Source: Apoda limacodes | Taxonomy: Eukaryota; Arthropoda; Insecta; Lepidoptera; Limacodidae | Assembly (NCBI GenBank): GCA_946406115.1 | Contig: OX291547.1 | Coordinates: forward strand, 9,429,001 to 9,493,000 | Length of the DNA stretch: 64,000 bases | Direction: 5' to 3' | Part shown: piece by piece, positions 44,870-55,700 of the stretch | How positions within the stretch are numbered: the stretch's first letter is position 1 | How the letters are laid out: each line of letters opens with the position of its first letter | Translations under genes and position numbers: made by a program | Notes under the pieces: model-generated | What the model saw: only the letters and a program-made list of their open reading frames with translations | What the model was told of the DNA's origin: nothing | Database searches by the model: none

Positions 44870-45092
44870 ACTAGCATTTGCCCGCAGTTCCACCCGCCCT
44901 AAATTCGATTACTGGTGTAGGATTACAACTGCAACTGCTCAATTATAGAAAAAAAAACCGACTCACGTTTGACGTTTCCAAGTAGCCTATGTGCTTTCTT
45001 GGGACTCAAGTATCTCCATGCCAAATTTCATCTTAATTGGTACAGCGGTTTAGGCGTGAAGAGGTACAGATGTTATTAGTATGGGTTATTTA
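44870..45092 (+). mobile_element. SINE/RTE-tail insertion
   Basis: TTGCCCGCAGTTCCACCCGC ... AAGTAGCCTATGTGC ... CATGCCAAATTTCATCTTAA ... GATGTTATTAGTATGGG. Same repeat family as 11985-12275. It interrupts the RNase H reading. Confidence 0.65.
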
Positions 45093-45364
45093 TTTATCCA
45101 AACTGCAGCGCCTACATTGGCTACATCTGATACTTTAGAGGCATCAGTAAACATGGTGGCCCATCCTTGCCAGTCTTTGTTTATACATCAATTGCTTTCC
45201 TAAAATCGATAATAATATTAGGGCAGTGAGTAAGGGCATCAATTTGATGTAATGCTTTTGTCCAAGAAGATATAGGGTATGGGTATGTGAGTATTTCGTT
45301 GTACCTTTTTAAGAGGCAAGTTATAGTTTTTTGGGTCCAATATCTAAAAGAAATGTGTGAATAA

Positions 45365-45705
45365 AAAAAACCGGCTTTAAAAAGATGCACTAAAAAGGTA
45401 AAAATAATTACTTATATATAAAAATCTGATCTGAATTACAGTTTGAAGTTGGTGGGTAAACAGGTAGGTACATAGACACCAACTTCAAACTGTGATTCAA
45501 ATCATTATTTTAGCCTTTTTAGTGCATCTTTTTGAGTTCAGAACTGGACCAAATTAAAATGGGACCACACGGAAATCACCAGCTTTTAAATAAAAATAAG
45601 AATTATCAAAATCGGTTAACACAGTCGAAAGTTCTGAGGTAACAAACAAAAAAAAAACATTCGAATTGAGAACCTTCTCTTTTTTTGAACTCGGTTGACA
45701 AAAAC
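45365..45705. repeat. Dispersed repeat, ACCGGCTTTAAAAAGATGCA type, copy 2, with hairpin
   Basis: Shares both ends with 24190-24600. Contains an inverted repeat 45433-45454 / 45477-45498 (22 bp, one mismatch, core ACAGTTTGAAGTTGGTG). A weaker outer match (AGATGCACTAAAAAGG and its complement) extends the fold to about 45375-45535. Confidence 0.6.
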
Positions 45706-45867
45706 TTTACAGTTTTGTTATGACGATTGTCATTGGTGGCACTGATTGCACGGAGTGTCATTTTATCTCTTTTGTATTTTTCAGAATTTATTAGCCATCC
45801 TGCTGTCAGCGCTACGTGATTGTCAAATATGCTAACAATTGCGTGTTAACACCTTGGCCACTCCCGC

Positions 45868-46447
45868 GATGGCCGAAGTACTCAAAGGCATGTCCCGGGA
45901 CCAGATAGGGGAGATCATCAAAGCTTGTCTTCGTGATCACTCAGATCTGGTCCAAGCCTGCTCTTCCCAGGCTGTGGCTGCCATCACAGCGTATGACAAG
46001 TCCGTGCCCTCTCTGTGTTCGCCGCCGCGTTCCCCGTCTCGCTCGCGCACCTGATCGCGCTCTCGCTCTTCCCGCACGCGCTCTCTCTGCCGCGACCCCC
46101 GCTCTCGCAACCCGCGTGTCAATCGCCGCGCTCTTCGGGCCCCTGTGCCAAATCGTCCCCCCACTCCGGTAGCTGATGTGACCCTTTCTCGGTCACTCGC
46201 TACCCCGTCACCCGCAACCCTACGAAACCGCACCCCTGTCCCCGGTAGCCGTAATCAAAACGAGGACGACGAAGGCTTCAAAGTGGTTAGCCTGGGGACA
46301 AAAAAGGGAAAAAAACGGAAGAAGACCGCCGAGTCAAAAAAGGCTTCGGCTGCATCCGCTCAGGAGTCTTCTCCTCCTCCCTCCGATTCTGAGGCTAAAC
46401 GCCTCAAAGCGCCTAGCGCGTCCCCGTCCACCGACGTCGGGACCTGC
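45868..46447 (+). pseudogene. Jockey LINE ORF1 (gag), N-terminal part, inverted relative to the rest
   Basis: From ATG 45868 it reads MAEVLKGMSRDQIGEIIKAC, DLVQACSSQAVAAITAYDKS, then an Arg/Ser-rich stretch with a stop at 46050-46052 and a frameshift. A second open piece (46145-46447) ends in a basic KKGKKRKKTAESKK segment and stops being gag at 46447, where RNase H sequence begins. It is the missing 5' part of the jockey copy at 40445-44455, on the opposite strand. Confidence 0.75.
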
Positions 46448-46448
46448 A

Positions 46449-46917
46449 CTGGCCTGGATCCCTAGCCATAGTGGCATAGATGGCAATGAAGTGGGTGATT
46501 CTTGTGCCAAGGCACCTGTTAACTTGGGTAGCATGGACCACTATAAGAATATTCCAAGAGATATCAAAGCTATTGCATTGAACTTATGAAATGTTAGAAT
46601 AACATGTGGCAGGAAAGCAAGTATTTATAAGGCAAACATTATGGATCTACTTAACCACATGTACCCTTGTTTTTCTAAATACCGTTATGGCAATAAAAGG
46701 TCTACTACTTGCGACTAGATCACTATTGTTCCACAATATGCCTGTTCAAAATTAAAATCCGTGATAACCCCATATACGAATGCAGGAAGGAGGAAGGTTC
46801 CATAGATCATATCTTGTTTAACTGTGCCAAACTTCCCATATCTCTACATGATATGCTTCCTGAAAATATTCCTCGTCCCCTTAACTTCAATGATCTTAAA
46901 TATACGAATACCCCAAT
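46449..46917 (+). pseudogene. RNase H-bearing LINE, C-terminal end, plus strand
   Basis: 46455-46617 repeats the RNase H end found reversed at 44468-44630. It continues into the downstream part missing from that copy: a frame at 46709-46915 reading CRKEEGSIDHILFNCAKLPI, the C-terminal Cys-His motif of RNase H-type LINEs (C...H...C). Confidence 0.7.
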
Positions 46918-46924
46918 AATTAAT

Positions 46925-47135
46925 TGTCCGGTAAAGATAAGCATGACGGCCGGCCTTATCTTGGTTCGAATCTCCGCGCGCCGGCTGGTGTCCTGCGTGC
47001 AGTTTTTAATTCTAAAAACGTGACGGAAGATTTAGCACACTTTCGCCTCCCGCGCATTGTAGTTTTAATTAAATCTACGGAAGGAGGCAATGGGCCGCCC
47101 TATCATATTTATGAACAATTGAATTCTGGCTCGGT
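46925..47135 (+). other. Unassigned block with B-box-like sequence
   Basis: Contains GGTTCGAATCTCC (46963-46975), resembling a polymerase III B box. GC-rich, not clearly coding. Possibly a SINE head or part of the preceding LINE's 3' UTR. Confidence 0.3.
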
Positions 47136-47425
47136 ATAGCCCAAGAGTCGGTGGTAGCTGAGGGTTTTAAGTTTCACTTCACGTCCCAATGGCGGAGGTT
47201 CACACCCCGGGGTGTCCCAATGAGTCTTTTCTTAATTTCTCAAGTACACTGATTCACACCGCTGGCTTTTCGGTGAAGGAAAAACATCGTGAGGAAACCT
47301 GCATACCGTCTAGAAAAAAAAGACCTATCAGAAGTCCACAATACGCACTGGGCCCGCGCGTGGACTATGGCCCAAACCACCCTCGCTAATAAGGGTAGGC
47401 CGTGCCCCAACAGTGGGGACGTATG
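47136..47425 (+). mobile_element. tRNA-derived SINE
   Basis: A-box-like GGTGGTAGCTGAGGG (47149-47163) and B-box-like GGTTCACACCCC (47197-47208), followed by the conserved body GGTGAAGGAAAAACATCGTG, AGGAAACCTGCATACC and CACTGGGCCCGCG. This is a body I recognise as typical of a widespread lepidopteran SINE. Confidence 0.65.
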
Positions 47426-48160
47426 AAGGCTGGCAAGGATAGCCCAAGAACGGATTACAATTGCGTTTGGTGTTTATGAATTGTGTCGAACAAATTTGAA
47501 CTGTTGCACCAGCAGTGAGGTGATGCATTCCTGAATCCAGTTTGCAGCGGTTAATTAACGGAGACGTCGCCTCCAAGGGAAGTTGACTAAACGTACACAT
47601 TATTATTAATTTTCTTGTCCTCCTTTTATTGATATCCCTAACGTAAATTCCGTTTTGTAAGCTAGGCACCTATTGACGATAGGAGAGACAAACAGTCAAC
47701 AAAACATCGCGTTCAACGTTTAATGTCAGTACCCAAGAAACATTATCTTAAATTTTATATCTGTTTTTATTATTAGGTTGTAATTTAGAAAACGTAGACA
47801 TGGTACTATATATTTATATATAATATATATATACCTATATATAAAATGTAGATAATAACAAGTCTTTAAGCTTAGGCTTATTTTTGGATTTTTGATGGTT
47901 TTTTATTCCAGGTCCTTCAATTGGCTCATCAGAAACCGAGTGAGCAGAATATATCCGTGTTTCTTCAAAATTAGCAGAAGTAGCCCAAAATAGGAGCTAG
48001 CAAAGGCGGATTTTCCCTGAGGAAAACCAGGCACGTACCTAGTACCAGGGTGTCAGGTTATATTTTTTTTTTGTTAGAAAATAACAAAAAAAATTGTTCT
48101 GTCAAAATTACACTAATACTTACTAAGATTATTTACTTCTGTAGATCTGATTATGTATAG
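47426..48160. other. Intergenic, AT-rich
   Basis: A CCCAAGAACGGATTAC piece (about 47443) echoes the SINE start. A TA-rich run lies at about 47807-47835. No coding exon is supported. Confidence 0.35.
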
Positions 48161-48960
48161 ATTGTGATCTATACAATCGTATGTACCTATCTATAAAAAT
48201 AAAAATTAAGTGCCACGTGTTTGTCCGCGATGGACTTCTAAACTACTGATCCGATATTAAATTTGATTTGTACACCGTGTGCAATTTGATCCAAGCTATC
48301 TTTCAGCTTACATCTCAATTTATAGTCGCAATATTATTTTATTGCAAATTATTTGTCTATTATCTGTTAGCTCCAAACGATTCTTCAAAAGATGGCGCTA
48401 TGTTAACAATACAAACGTTTCATATGAGCTACAATTTAATAGCATAACCACCACGTGTCTCAATTCTCTGTTAGCTCCAAACGATTCTAACAGATGGCAA
48501 TATCTGTTATCTAGATTGAGTAAGTGTTTAATAGATGCCGCTATGTTAAAAATGTATATACCTATATAAACGACTGCATGGATCGGATTGGATTTAAGTT
48601 GAGTTTATTATGAAGTGGGAGTGGGAGTGAAATAAAAAGGGTGAAGTGGGAGTCGGACCCACGTACTACTGGTAAACCTATTGTAATGAAATTTTGGTAA
48701 ATGGTTGTTTACCGCCGGGGAAAGTTTTTGAGAAATAAAAATTGGTTAAGCATACGCTGGGCTTTCTGAATTAGTACAACCCTTTCAAATTAGGTGGCGC
48801 GCCAGTTGTTTTAAAAAAGAAAAACAACGTCCTCCGGGTCAGATATCTGTTATTTGATCCAACTTAAAAGATAGGATAGTTTTTATCTCGATCTGTCAAG
48901 TGCGAGCCGGACTCGGGCACTTTAGGTAAAAACAAACGTTCACCGGGTTACAGAGGGACA
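48161..48960 (+). repeat. Dispersed repeat(s), non-coding
   Basis: TCTATAAAAATAAAAATTAA ... GATGGACTTCTAAACTACTG ... TACACCGTGTGCAATTTGAT resembles a common lepidopteran SINE/RTE tail. CTGTTAGCTCCAAACGATTC occurs twice (48365 and 48469). A GTGCGAGCCGGACTCGGGCA fragment lies at about 48900. Confidence 0.45.
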
Positions 48961-49584
48961 GCAGCGAAACAACGTACGCCGGGACCGCTAGTACTATAGT
49001 ATAAAACAAAAACAGAACGGAAAACCGGTATTTATACTTTATCTTTTTTGTTTTTAAGGTGTTTAGTAAAGAATTTAACGATTTATAATTATTGCCTCAG
49101 ACGCGCGTTTTTATAGATCTGCATTGCTTAACAGAAAAGCGTGCGCGCCTAACTCGTGGACGAAACACTCTGGGTGTGTTAAGACATTGACAAACTTTTA
49201 AGCTGCTTCTGTGGCACTTTAAGCATAATTATGTTTAGTCAGGATCTTCCAGAACGCTGTGAAAGCTTTTTACTATATGGGCTTAAATATTTTTCCCCCA
49301 AGATCAAAATGTTCAAATCATTTACTTTTCCTTAGTATATTTCTCGGAAAGATACTTTGCAAGTTATTATCTTCCAAAGTTAAAAATGCTGTATAACACC
49401 TCGAAATTTTTGACTGTGAGCATTATAAAAAAAACAAGTTTTTAACTTATCCACACATAATCTCATTCCACGAGAGTGAAATTGCCTTTTCTTCTATTGT
49501 AGGGTAGATTGTCTAACATAAGTTGTTGTTAATGCATGACGGTGTTGGACTCTTGTTTAAAATCGGTAATAAGATTTGAATGGA
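48961..49584. other. Intergenic, nothing recognised
   Basis: Short frames only. Confidence 0.35.
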
Positions 49585-49720
49585 CAAAGCTGCTATGAAA
49601 CCGCACAGTGCGTGACCGTTGAGGTTCTGAGGTGAGACGACGAATTCCCTACCAATGGCAAGCGATGCTTTGGTATAAAGTAGCCGTGAGCATCATTTTA
49701 AACTTACTTTAGGAAGGTAA
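49585..49720 (-). pseudogene. R1/CR1-like LINE C-terminal fragment, copy C
   Basis: Contains GAAACCGCACAGTGCGTGAC and GAATTCCCTACCAATGGCAA, matching the TVRF...LGREF coding segment of copies A, B and D. Confidence 0.6.
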
Positions 49721-49879
49721 ATTGTATCTTCAGACTTAAAGCGTTAATACCGATGATTGTATTAATATTTTAAATTTTGCCTTATTTTTGTACTTCCAAA
49801 TTCATATTTGTCCTAATCCATGGCTCTTTTTTAATAACTATGGTCAAAGATTATTGAGAGATAATTTGCCCAAATTTCT

Positions 49880-50165
49880 GATAACATTTATTGAAAATAA
49901 ATAAATATAAATATATTTGGACATTACACACAGCGCCGTCTGGCCCCAAAGTAAGCAAAGCTTGTGTTATGGATACCAGACAACGGATACAAATACATAT
50001 ATTACTTTTTTTTGTAAATACATACATATCATACATAATTACACCCAGACTCAAGACAAACACAAATGTTTATTACATAAATGTTTGTCCTGTGCGGGAA
50101 TCGAACCCACACCCTCTGCACAGCAGTTGGCCACACTACCAAGTAGACTGCGAGGGAGTCAATTT
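49880..50165 (-). mobile_element. tRNA-derived SINE, minus strand
   Basis: In the minus direction: A-box-like TTGGTAGTGTGG, then GGGTTCGATTCCCGC (a perfect B box) at 50093-50107, then a body with CAAACATTTATGTAATAAAC and a TTTATTTATTTTCAATAAATG end at about 49885. It is the best preserved polymerase III promoter in the window. Confidence 0.75.
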
Positions 50166-50284
50166 TATGAATAACTTGCCAAATGCTGGATGCCAGTATT
50201 TTTTGCCAAAATTTTTCAACATTAGCATTTTATTTAGAACGTAACATTTTGTTAAAAGCGAAATTAGATAGGACCCAGCAAAAG

Positions 50285-51440
50285 TCTAATAACTTCTTTC
50301 TGTACCAGTTCAGTACCCCGTACTGTAGTCCTCAGAGGAAACCTTTGCAGGGAGCTCATTCCACAACTAAAGCATTCGCAGGAGGAAGTTTATCTGAAAC
50401 TGCACTGTCCGTGACCATTAAGGTTCTAAGGTGTTAGGATGAATTCCCTGCCAATGGCAAACGGTGCGATGGTAGAAAGTAGCCGTGGGCATCATTTTGT
50501 ACAATCCCTCAGAACTCATCCGATTATACAAGCGCTAGAACACACATGGAGGCAAACACTCCTCTGACTTAAGGGTTCAAAAGGGCCAAGCTGGTATCTG
50601 GGTGCACCCTCCGAGAGATGACAACAGTACCCCTTATGGGGCCGGACTTGTAACGCAGGAACCTTTACCCCGAGGTGAAGTACTGCTTCGCTCTTTTGCG
50701 GTACTCCAAGTTTTTTAGACGCCAGCTTCACTTTGTCTTGCAGATGATCTCGAACTCAACATCGCTGGAGATGTCAACACCTAGGATTCCTATGCTCTTG
50801 GAGATGGTGAGGGGTACGTTCTGGAATTGTGGAACCTCAGCGAATGGGGTTTAATCCAATACTGTCATGCATAGCATTGTATGTTGCTGATGAACAATAT
50901 GTCATTGATATGCAATAGAAACAGCGTAGGAGGCAGCAAAAAGCCTTGCGGGCCACCAGCAACTACCGTCGACTACGGCTCCTATGGCTGGACAAAAAAC
51001 TAGCCACCCATTTGCCCAAGCTCTCGGGCAGTTCCTAAGATGGCCTCTCGATAGAAGGCCCCAGTGCCAGACCCGATTGAACGCTTTCGCTATGTCCAGG
51101 CTATATGCTAATGCCTTTTCCTGACTATCAATGGCTAGTGCCGATCGGTGTGTGAAATACACCAGAAGGGCACCAGTCGAGCGAAAGACATATTGATGGT
51201 CGCTGACTAGGTCGTGTTTTTTTAGGTATCTTAAAAATTGGCGTTGATCACACGCTCCATCACCATGGTGAGTAGAGAGGTAATAGCGATTGCACTGTAA
51301 TTTGATGGATCTGATCTATCGCTCTTTTTGTTTACTAGATGAACATTCGCTGTCTTTCATGAAGACGCAAATTGCCTAGTGTTGTAGGAAAGTGCGAAGA
51401 GACCGTGAGTACAGGACACAACTACGAAGCACAGGCGGCT
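50285..51440 (-). pseudogene. R1/CR1-like LINE, RT and 3' end, copy D
   Basis: Read right to left: SDPSNYSAIAITSLLTMVME (about 51325-51260), HTDRHxPLTV- and YSLDIAKAFNRVWHWGLLS (51130-51035), WANGWLVFCPAIGAVVDGS, then a deletion that loses the YADD box. Next is KLASKKLGVPQKSEAV and APRYQLGPF (50731-50516), and the TVRFQ-type end at about 50380. Frameshifted throughout. Confidence 0.75.
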
Positions 51441-52596
51441 CGTGGCAATTTTAAATGGGTGTTCACTAAAAAAAACTAAATAGGAATTGCTTAAATTTAT
51501 TATAATAATAAACTAGCCTTATTTTATTTATAAATAAAATCTATTCGCCTGTTTTTCTGACTAGCGAAAATATATATTACTTTTTTGTGAAAATCAGAGA
51601 TGCAGTTGATTAGGCGTTTTTCTATACATATCATGCACGATGCATTCAGGCGATTTTCAGACATAGTTTTCGCACTGTTTGATAAACACAACATTATATT
51701 TAGCCATATTACACAACTATTTTTGTATTAACTTATTTAATTTGTTAATTAGAAATTCGCGCGCACGAACGAAAACTATTGTTGTGATAACAGTGGCAAC
51801 AGCGCGCCGGCGCCGGCTAGACTGGAAGCGTGCGTGGGTAAAGCTCGCAACATGGCTAGCTGGTATTATTATTACGTAGGTACCTAGCCCATGAGCGGCG
51901 CGCCACATTTTGCTAATTTGTCATACAAAATCTTCTGTTTCACGTGTGGAACTGTATCGAATTTTCTCTTTCACACTCGTTGATTTTAGCGTTAAGCGTC
52001 TCATGTCCCGGGTCCTTGAGAATGTCTAGACTTCCCAAGCTCTAGTTGTCAAAAAGCGACTGCGAGTGAAAAACTTGTTTACGCTTACGATCGAAGTTTA
52101 GCATATTTGCAATTCTATTTCAGCGCATAGGTGCGAGGTCCAGTTCTTTAGAAGATAATTTGCCAACTTACATAATGTTGCCTACTTAGGAACAAAAATA
52201 TAGCATTCGGCACTGGAGGAACGTGATCTGCGAGGTGTTAAATCTGAAATCTCCATAAATTAAGAAAGAAGGGTACTCTATATTATTTTATTTTCCATCA
52301 AATTGGCAACTTTTCTCACACACACAGACAAAAAAAAAAACAATATGAACGATTTGCTTACAAGGCGAGGCTATAGGAGTGTTTAGCCATAGCGTAATAA
52401 ATCGGTGTCTCCTTGGAAATAATATTGATGTTCCTTAAACTGCAAGAAGTTTTCAAGGTTTGTTGCTAAATCTTCAGTATTGCTTCCATAATCATTGTTT
52501 TTAGCCTTAAAAGGCTATGTGGCAGTGTTTTGTTTTGACAGTTGTCTAACTAGAATACATTATCCTCCATCAGTAATATTTTGTTTATATTTTTAG
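51441..52596 (+). promoter_or_regulatory. Upstream region of the giant ORF; CpG-rich core at about 51755-51905
   Basis: The stretch 51755-51905 (CGCGCGCACGAACG, CAGCGCGCCGGCGCCGGC, GAGCGGCGCGCCACA) is GC- and CpG-rich within AT-rich DNA, as expected for a promoter with an untranslated first exon. A donor-like GTGCGTGG|GTAAAG is near 51835. The rest has no coding signal. Evidence is compositional only. Confidence 0.4.
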
Positions 52597-52631
52597 CTCG
52601 AATGGCTTATTCAAGACAGTTTTCGGATCGT
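52597..52631 (+). other. Candidate small 5' exon with upstream ATG
   Basis: ATATTTTTAG|CTCGAATGGCTTATT ... TCGGATC|GTAAGT looks like an internal exon of 35 bp. Its ATG frame, joined to the acceptor-like CCTAG at about 52695, would end after about 16 codons, so it would be an upstream open frame rather than the protein start. Confidence 0.3.
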
Positions 52632-52706
52632 AAGTTGCTACAAGAATACTACCAACACACGTAAAAATGTTTACTAATGCTGATATAAACCTAGAGTTTC
52701 CTCATT

Positions 52707-55700
52707 ATGGATGCTAAAGATTTAAGGATAGAACCTATCAGTGAACACAGTGATGATGGTAGGACCAAGTACGCTCACAATTCAAATGTCCTTCAATGTG
52801 ATCGAAATAAACCATATCAAGATAATGGATCAAACTCATTGTCTAAAGTGGATGTACCGATTGCGCGACCGTGCGCCGTCATAGGCCCCGACCGCATAGT
52901 TCCACCTATTACCAACGATGCATATCTCAAAAAGCTGGAATCTGAACCTTGGTCAGGTTTAGATGGGTATTACAGACCTCAAGAATATCCTCATAAAATA
53001 TCTGATTGTCAAAATCCTACTCGTAACATATCTCCAAGACAGACATTCCAAGAGAACATGCAGCGTATTATGGTTCCGCCCAGGTACAATGCTGTGAAAT
53101 TAAATGAAGACCCAAACTTTGCTGTTGATCGAAATATCGCCCAATCAAAATTTCATAAATTAAACATTCCACCCGAAGGAAAATATGGTGAAGTGCCTTA
53201 TGTTAATCCTGTGACAAATGAACAAAAAAGTGTTAGAAATATAGATCCATGTGTTTCAAATCCAGCACTTATAAGAAGTGGTGGATGGCCAGCTGGTAGT
53301 GTAAATGTTCGGCCATCTCGGTCATATGGTGCTCCAGAGTTGTATCAATATCAAGATTATCCTAACTGTCCTGGGCCTAAACCAATGCCAGTGAACAGGC
53401 CCCATAAGACAGTTCATGAGGAAAATGGACATATTTATCCTGATCCTTATTATCATACTGGAAACATTCATTTTAAACCTTACACTGTGAAGGAAAGGTA
53501 TCCACAAGCAAGGTATGATTATGTTAGTAATTATGCAAACCCTTATCATCAAGCTCCGCACAAATATGACTTGCAGAAATCTATTCCTCATCATCCTTAC
53601 CCTGCACATCCTCAAGTCCCTCTAAAATATTTAGAAAACAGATTGTCTGAGCCTGTTATTGACGGGTATCAAAGACCTAATCAACAACAAAATTATAACA
53701 TTCACTTACGAAATCAAGTTATTCATCCTTCATTTAGTTCAGTACCTGGTAACTCTTTACATAATAAAGCATATCCCTATTCAACTGACAGTTCTGTAAA
53801 ATCAGTAGCCTCAAACAAATTGCCATATGATCACAATAAAATATATGCAGACTATGATGTTCGAAATAGACATTATCATGTGCCTGAAAATTTCTATTCC
53901 AATGAAATGCGATCATACCAAATTAAGGGAGCTATGCCCCCTAATTATCCACCAATCAATGTACAATCTCTGTCTTCGCATCCATATTATAGAAAAGATG
54001 TCAAAAGCTATGATTACTATCCTCGTTTTAAAAATATTGATGGAGCAATAAACAATAATTTATCACGACATCCATCACAATACTCACCTACAACAATAGC
54101 AATTTCTCCTTCTGACTCTAATACTAGTAATGATACAATTCATACCCAAGGGACTTCACAGGAAGATTGTGGATATGTAAGTCAATCTTCTACAACGAGC
54201 ATAAGAAGTATGGACTCTATTAACAGAGTACATAATGATTTTTATAGGAGATATGACTATAGGTATGGACCTTTAGTCAAAACTTCTCCATTATATGCTA
54301 AACCTGAAATGACCTGTAGCAATACTTATTCAAAAGAAAAAAAAGATATTGATGTTAGACAATTTTTACAAATGTGGAATGAAGGAGAAGAAGAAACTGC
54401 TGAAAATATGAATAAGGAAATAGTAATTCAAACACTTTCAAACTCTACAAAACAAAATGAAGTTAATAGTCAAGAACAATTGTATGTACTTGGATTAGTG
54501 AATGTACCAACTGAAGAACTTAGTAAATATGAGCATATTCAAAAAGTTTCAAAGTTACCTGAAAATATCAAAGGATACAATAACATTGAACTACTTACTC
54601 AATTTGAGGAAGCTATTGAGTCAACAAGTATGAGTAATTTTAATATGAAGCCACTCAAATCAAGGGAAGTTCACTCAACATTGAAAAATACACTTTCTTC
54701 CCAGAGACATGAAATTTTAACACGTCCTTTGTCACCCTTAGATGTTGAAGCAAAAATAAGCCAATCAATTATTCACAAAGAAGTTGGATGCAACTTTCAG
54801 ATTAAACCATGTAGTCCTAAAATGTTAAATGTTGAAGTTGCTGCATCTGTACAAAATCTGACCGAGAGAATGATTGAAAAAGTTGCAAATCCATTAATGT
54901 CAAAGTCTCCAACAGTTTTGAATGCTGCTGATGAAAATCAAATTAATCAAAATTTAATAAAGCATCAGGACAGGCTATTGTTTAGTGAAAATGTAAAAAT
55001 TCCAAGTTGCAAAATGATAAATACCCAATTTTCAACATTAGACTCTACAGAGGTAGTAAAAACCAATTATAGCTTTCAAGATTTAGAAAGTAATTCAGGT
55101 GTATGTTTGGCTTCCTTGCCTAGACTTGACAATGACATTGAGTTAAATTTCCCTGAAGTCAATCAGCAGTTCATCAATGCCAATAAAGTAGATTCTACAG
55201 TTCAAACTGCATATCAAAAAGACCTTCTAACATTAGATATTGATAGGACAAATATAAAGGGTAATTTAGGATCACAAGAGACTGCTGAAACATCAAATAA
55301 TTTATCCTCTAATGTAGAATCTGAGAAAGAAGTTGTTAAATTGAGTAAATATAGGAAAAACAAAACAAGTAGTTTAGATAATAAGTTAAACTACCGAACA
55401 GCATGTGCTCAAGCTTTGAGAACAGACAGTGTCATCATAAAAAATCCAGAAAATAAGTATGTTGAAGAGAATATTATGAATGCCCCATTAGTTTCATCTC
55501 AAGAGTATATAACTCAACATAACCCAATAAATTTAACTATGCAAGTAGATAATTCTAAAAAATTTGAAAATCATGATATTGGAGATCCTAAATATGCAGT
55601 GGATAAAGTCCCAAACTTATCAGCAATTGATTTCAGTATTAATTCAAATTTAGGTGATGGTAAGGAAACAAAAACTGAAAGCATTAATGATTTATTATTT

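Larger units (their letters stand above)
44468..45395 (-). pseudogene. RNase H-bearing LINE fragment, minus strand
   Basis: Read from 45390 down: KTITCLLKRYNEILTYPYPI, then GWATMFTDASKVSDVANVGA (first catalytic Asp of RNase H) at about 45170-45105, interrupted by a SINE at 44870-45090. Next is SHNLNNTIIFSDFQSCLQ (third motif), then WIPSHSGIDGNEVGD (last motif). The order matches the RNase H domain of I/R1/jockey-group LINEs that carry one. It breaks off at 44468, where jockey gag begins. Confidence 0.75.

Noticed and set aside
47328..47669. 113-codon minus-strand frame
   Set aside because: Spans the SINE and flanking DNA antisense. No recognisable protein.
50090..50165. tRNA gene on the minus strand (perfect B box, A box)
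   Set aside because: The acceptor and anticodon arms do not close, and the block is followed by a long SINE body, so it is a SINE promoter.
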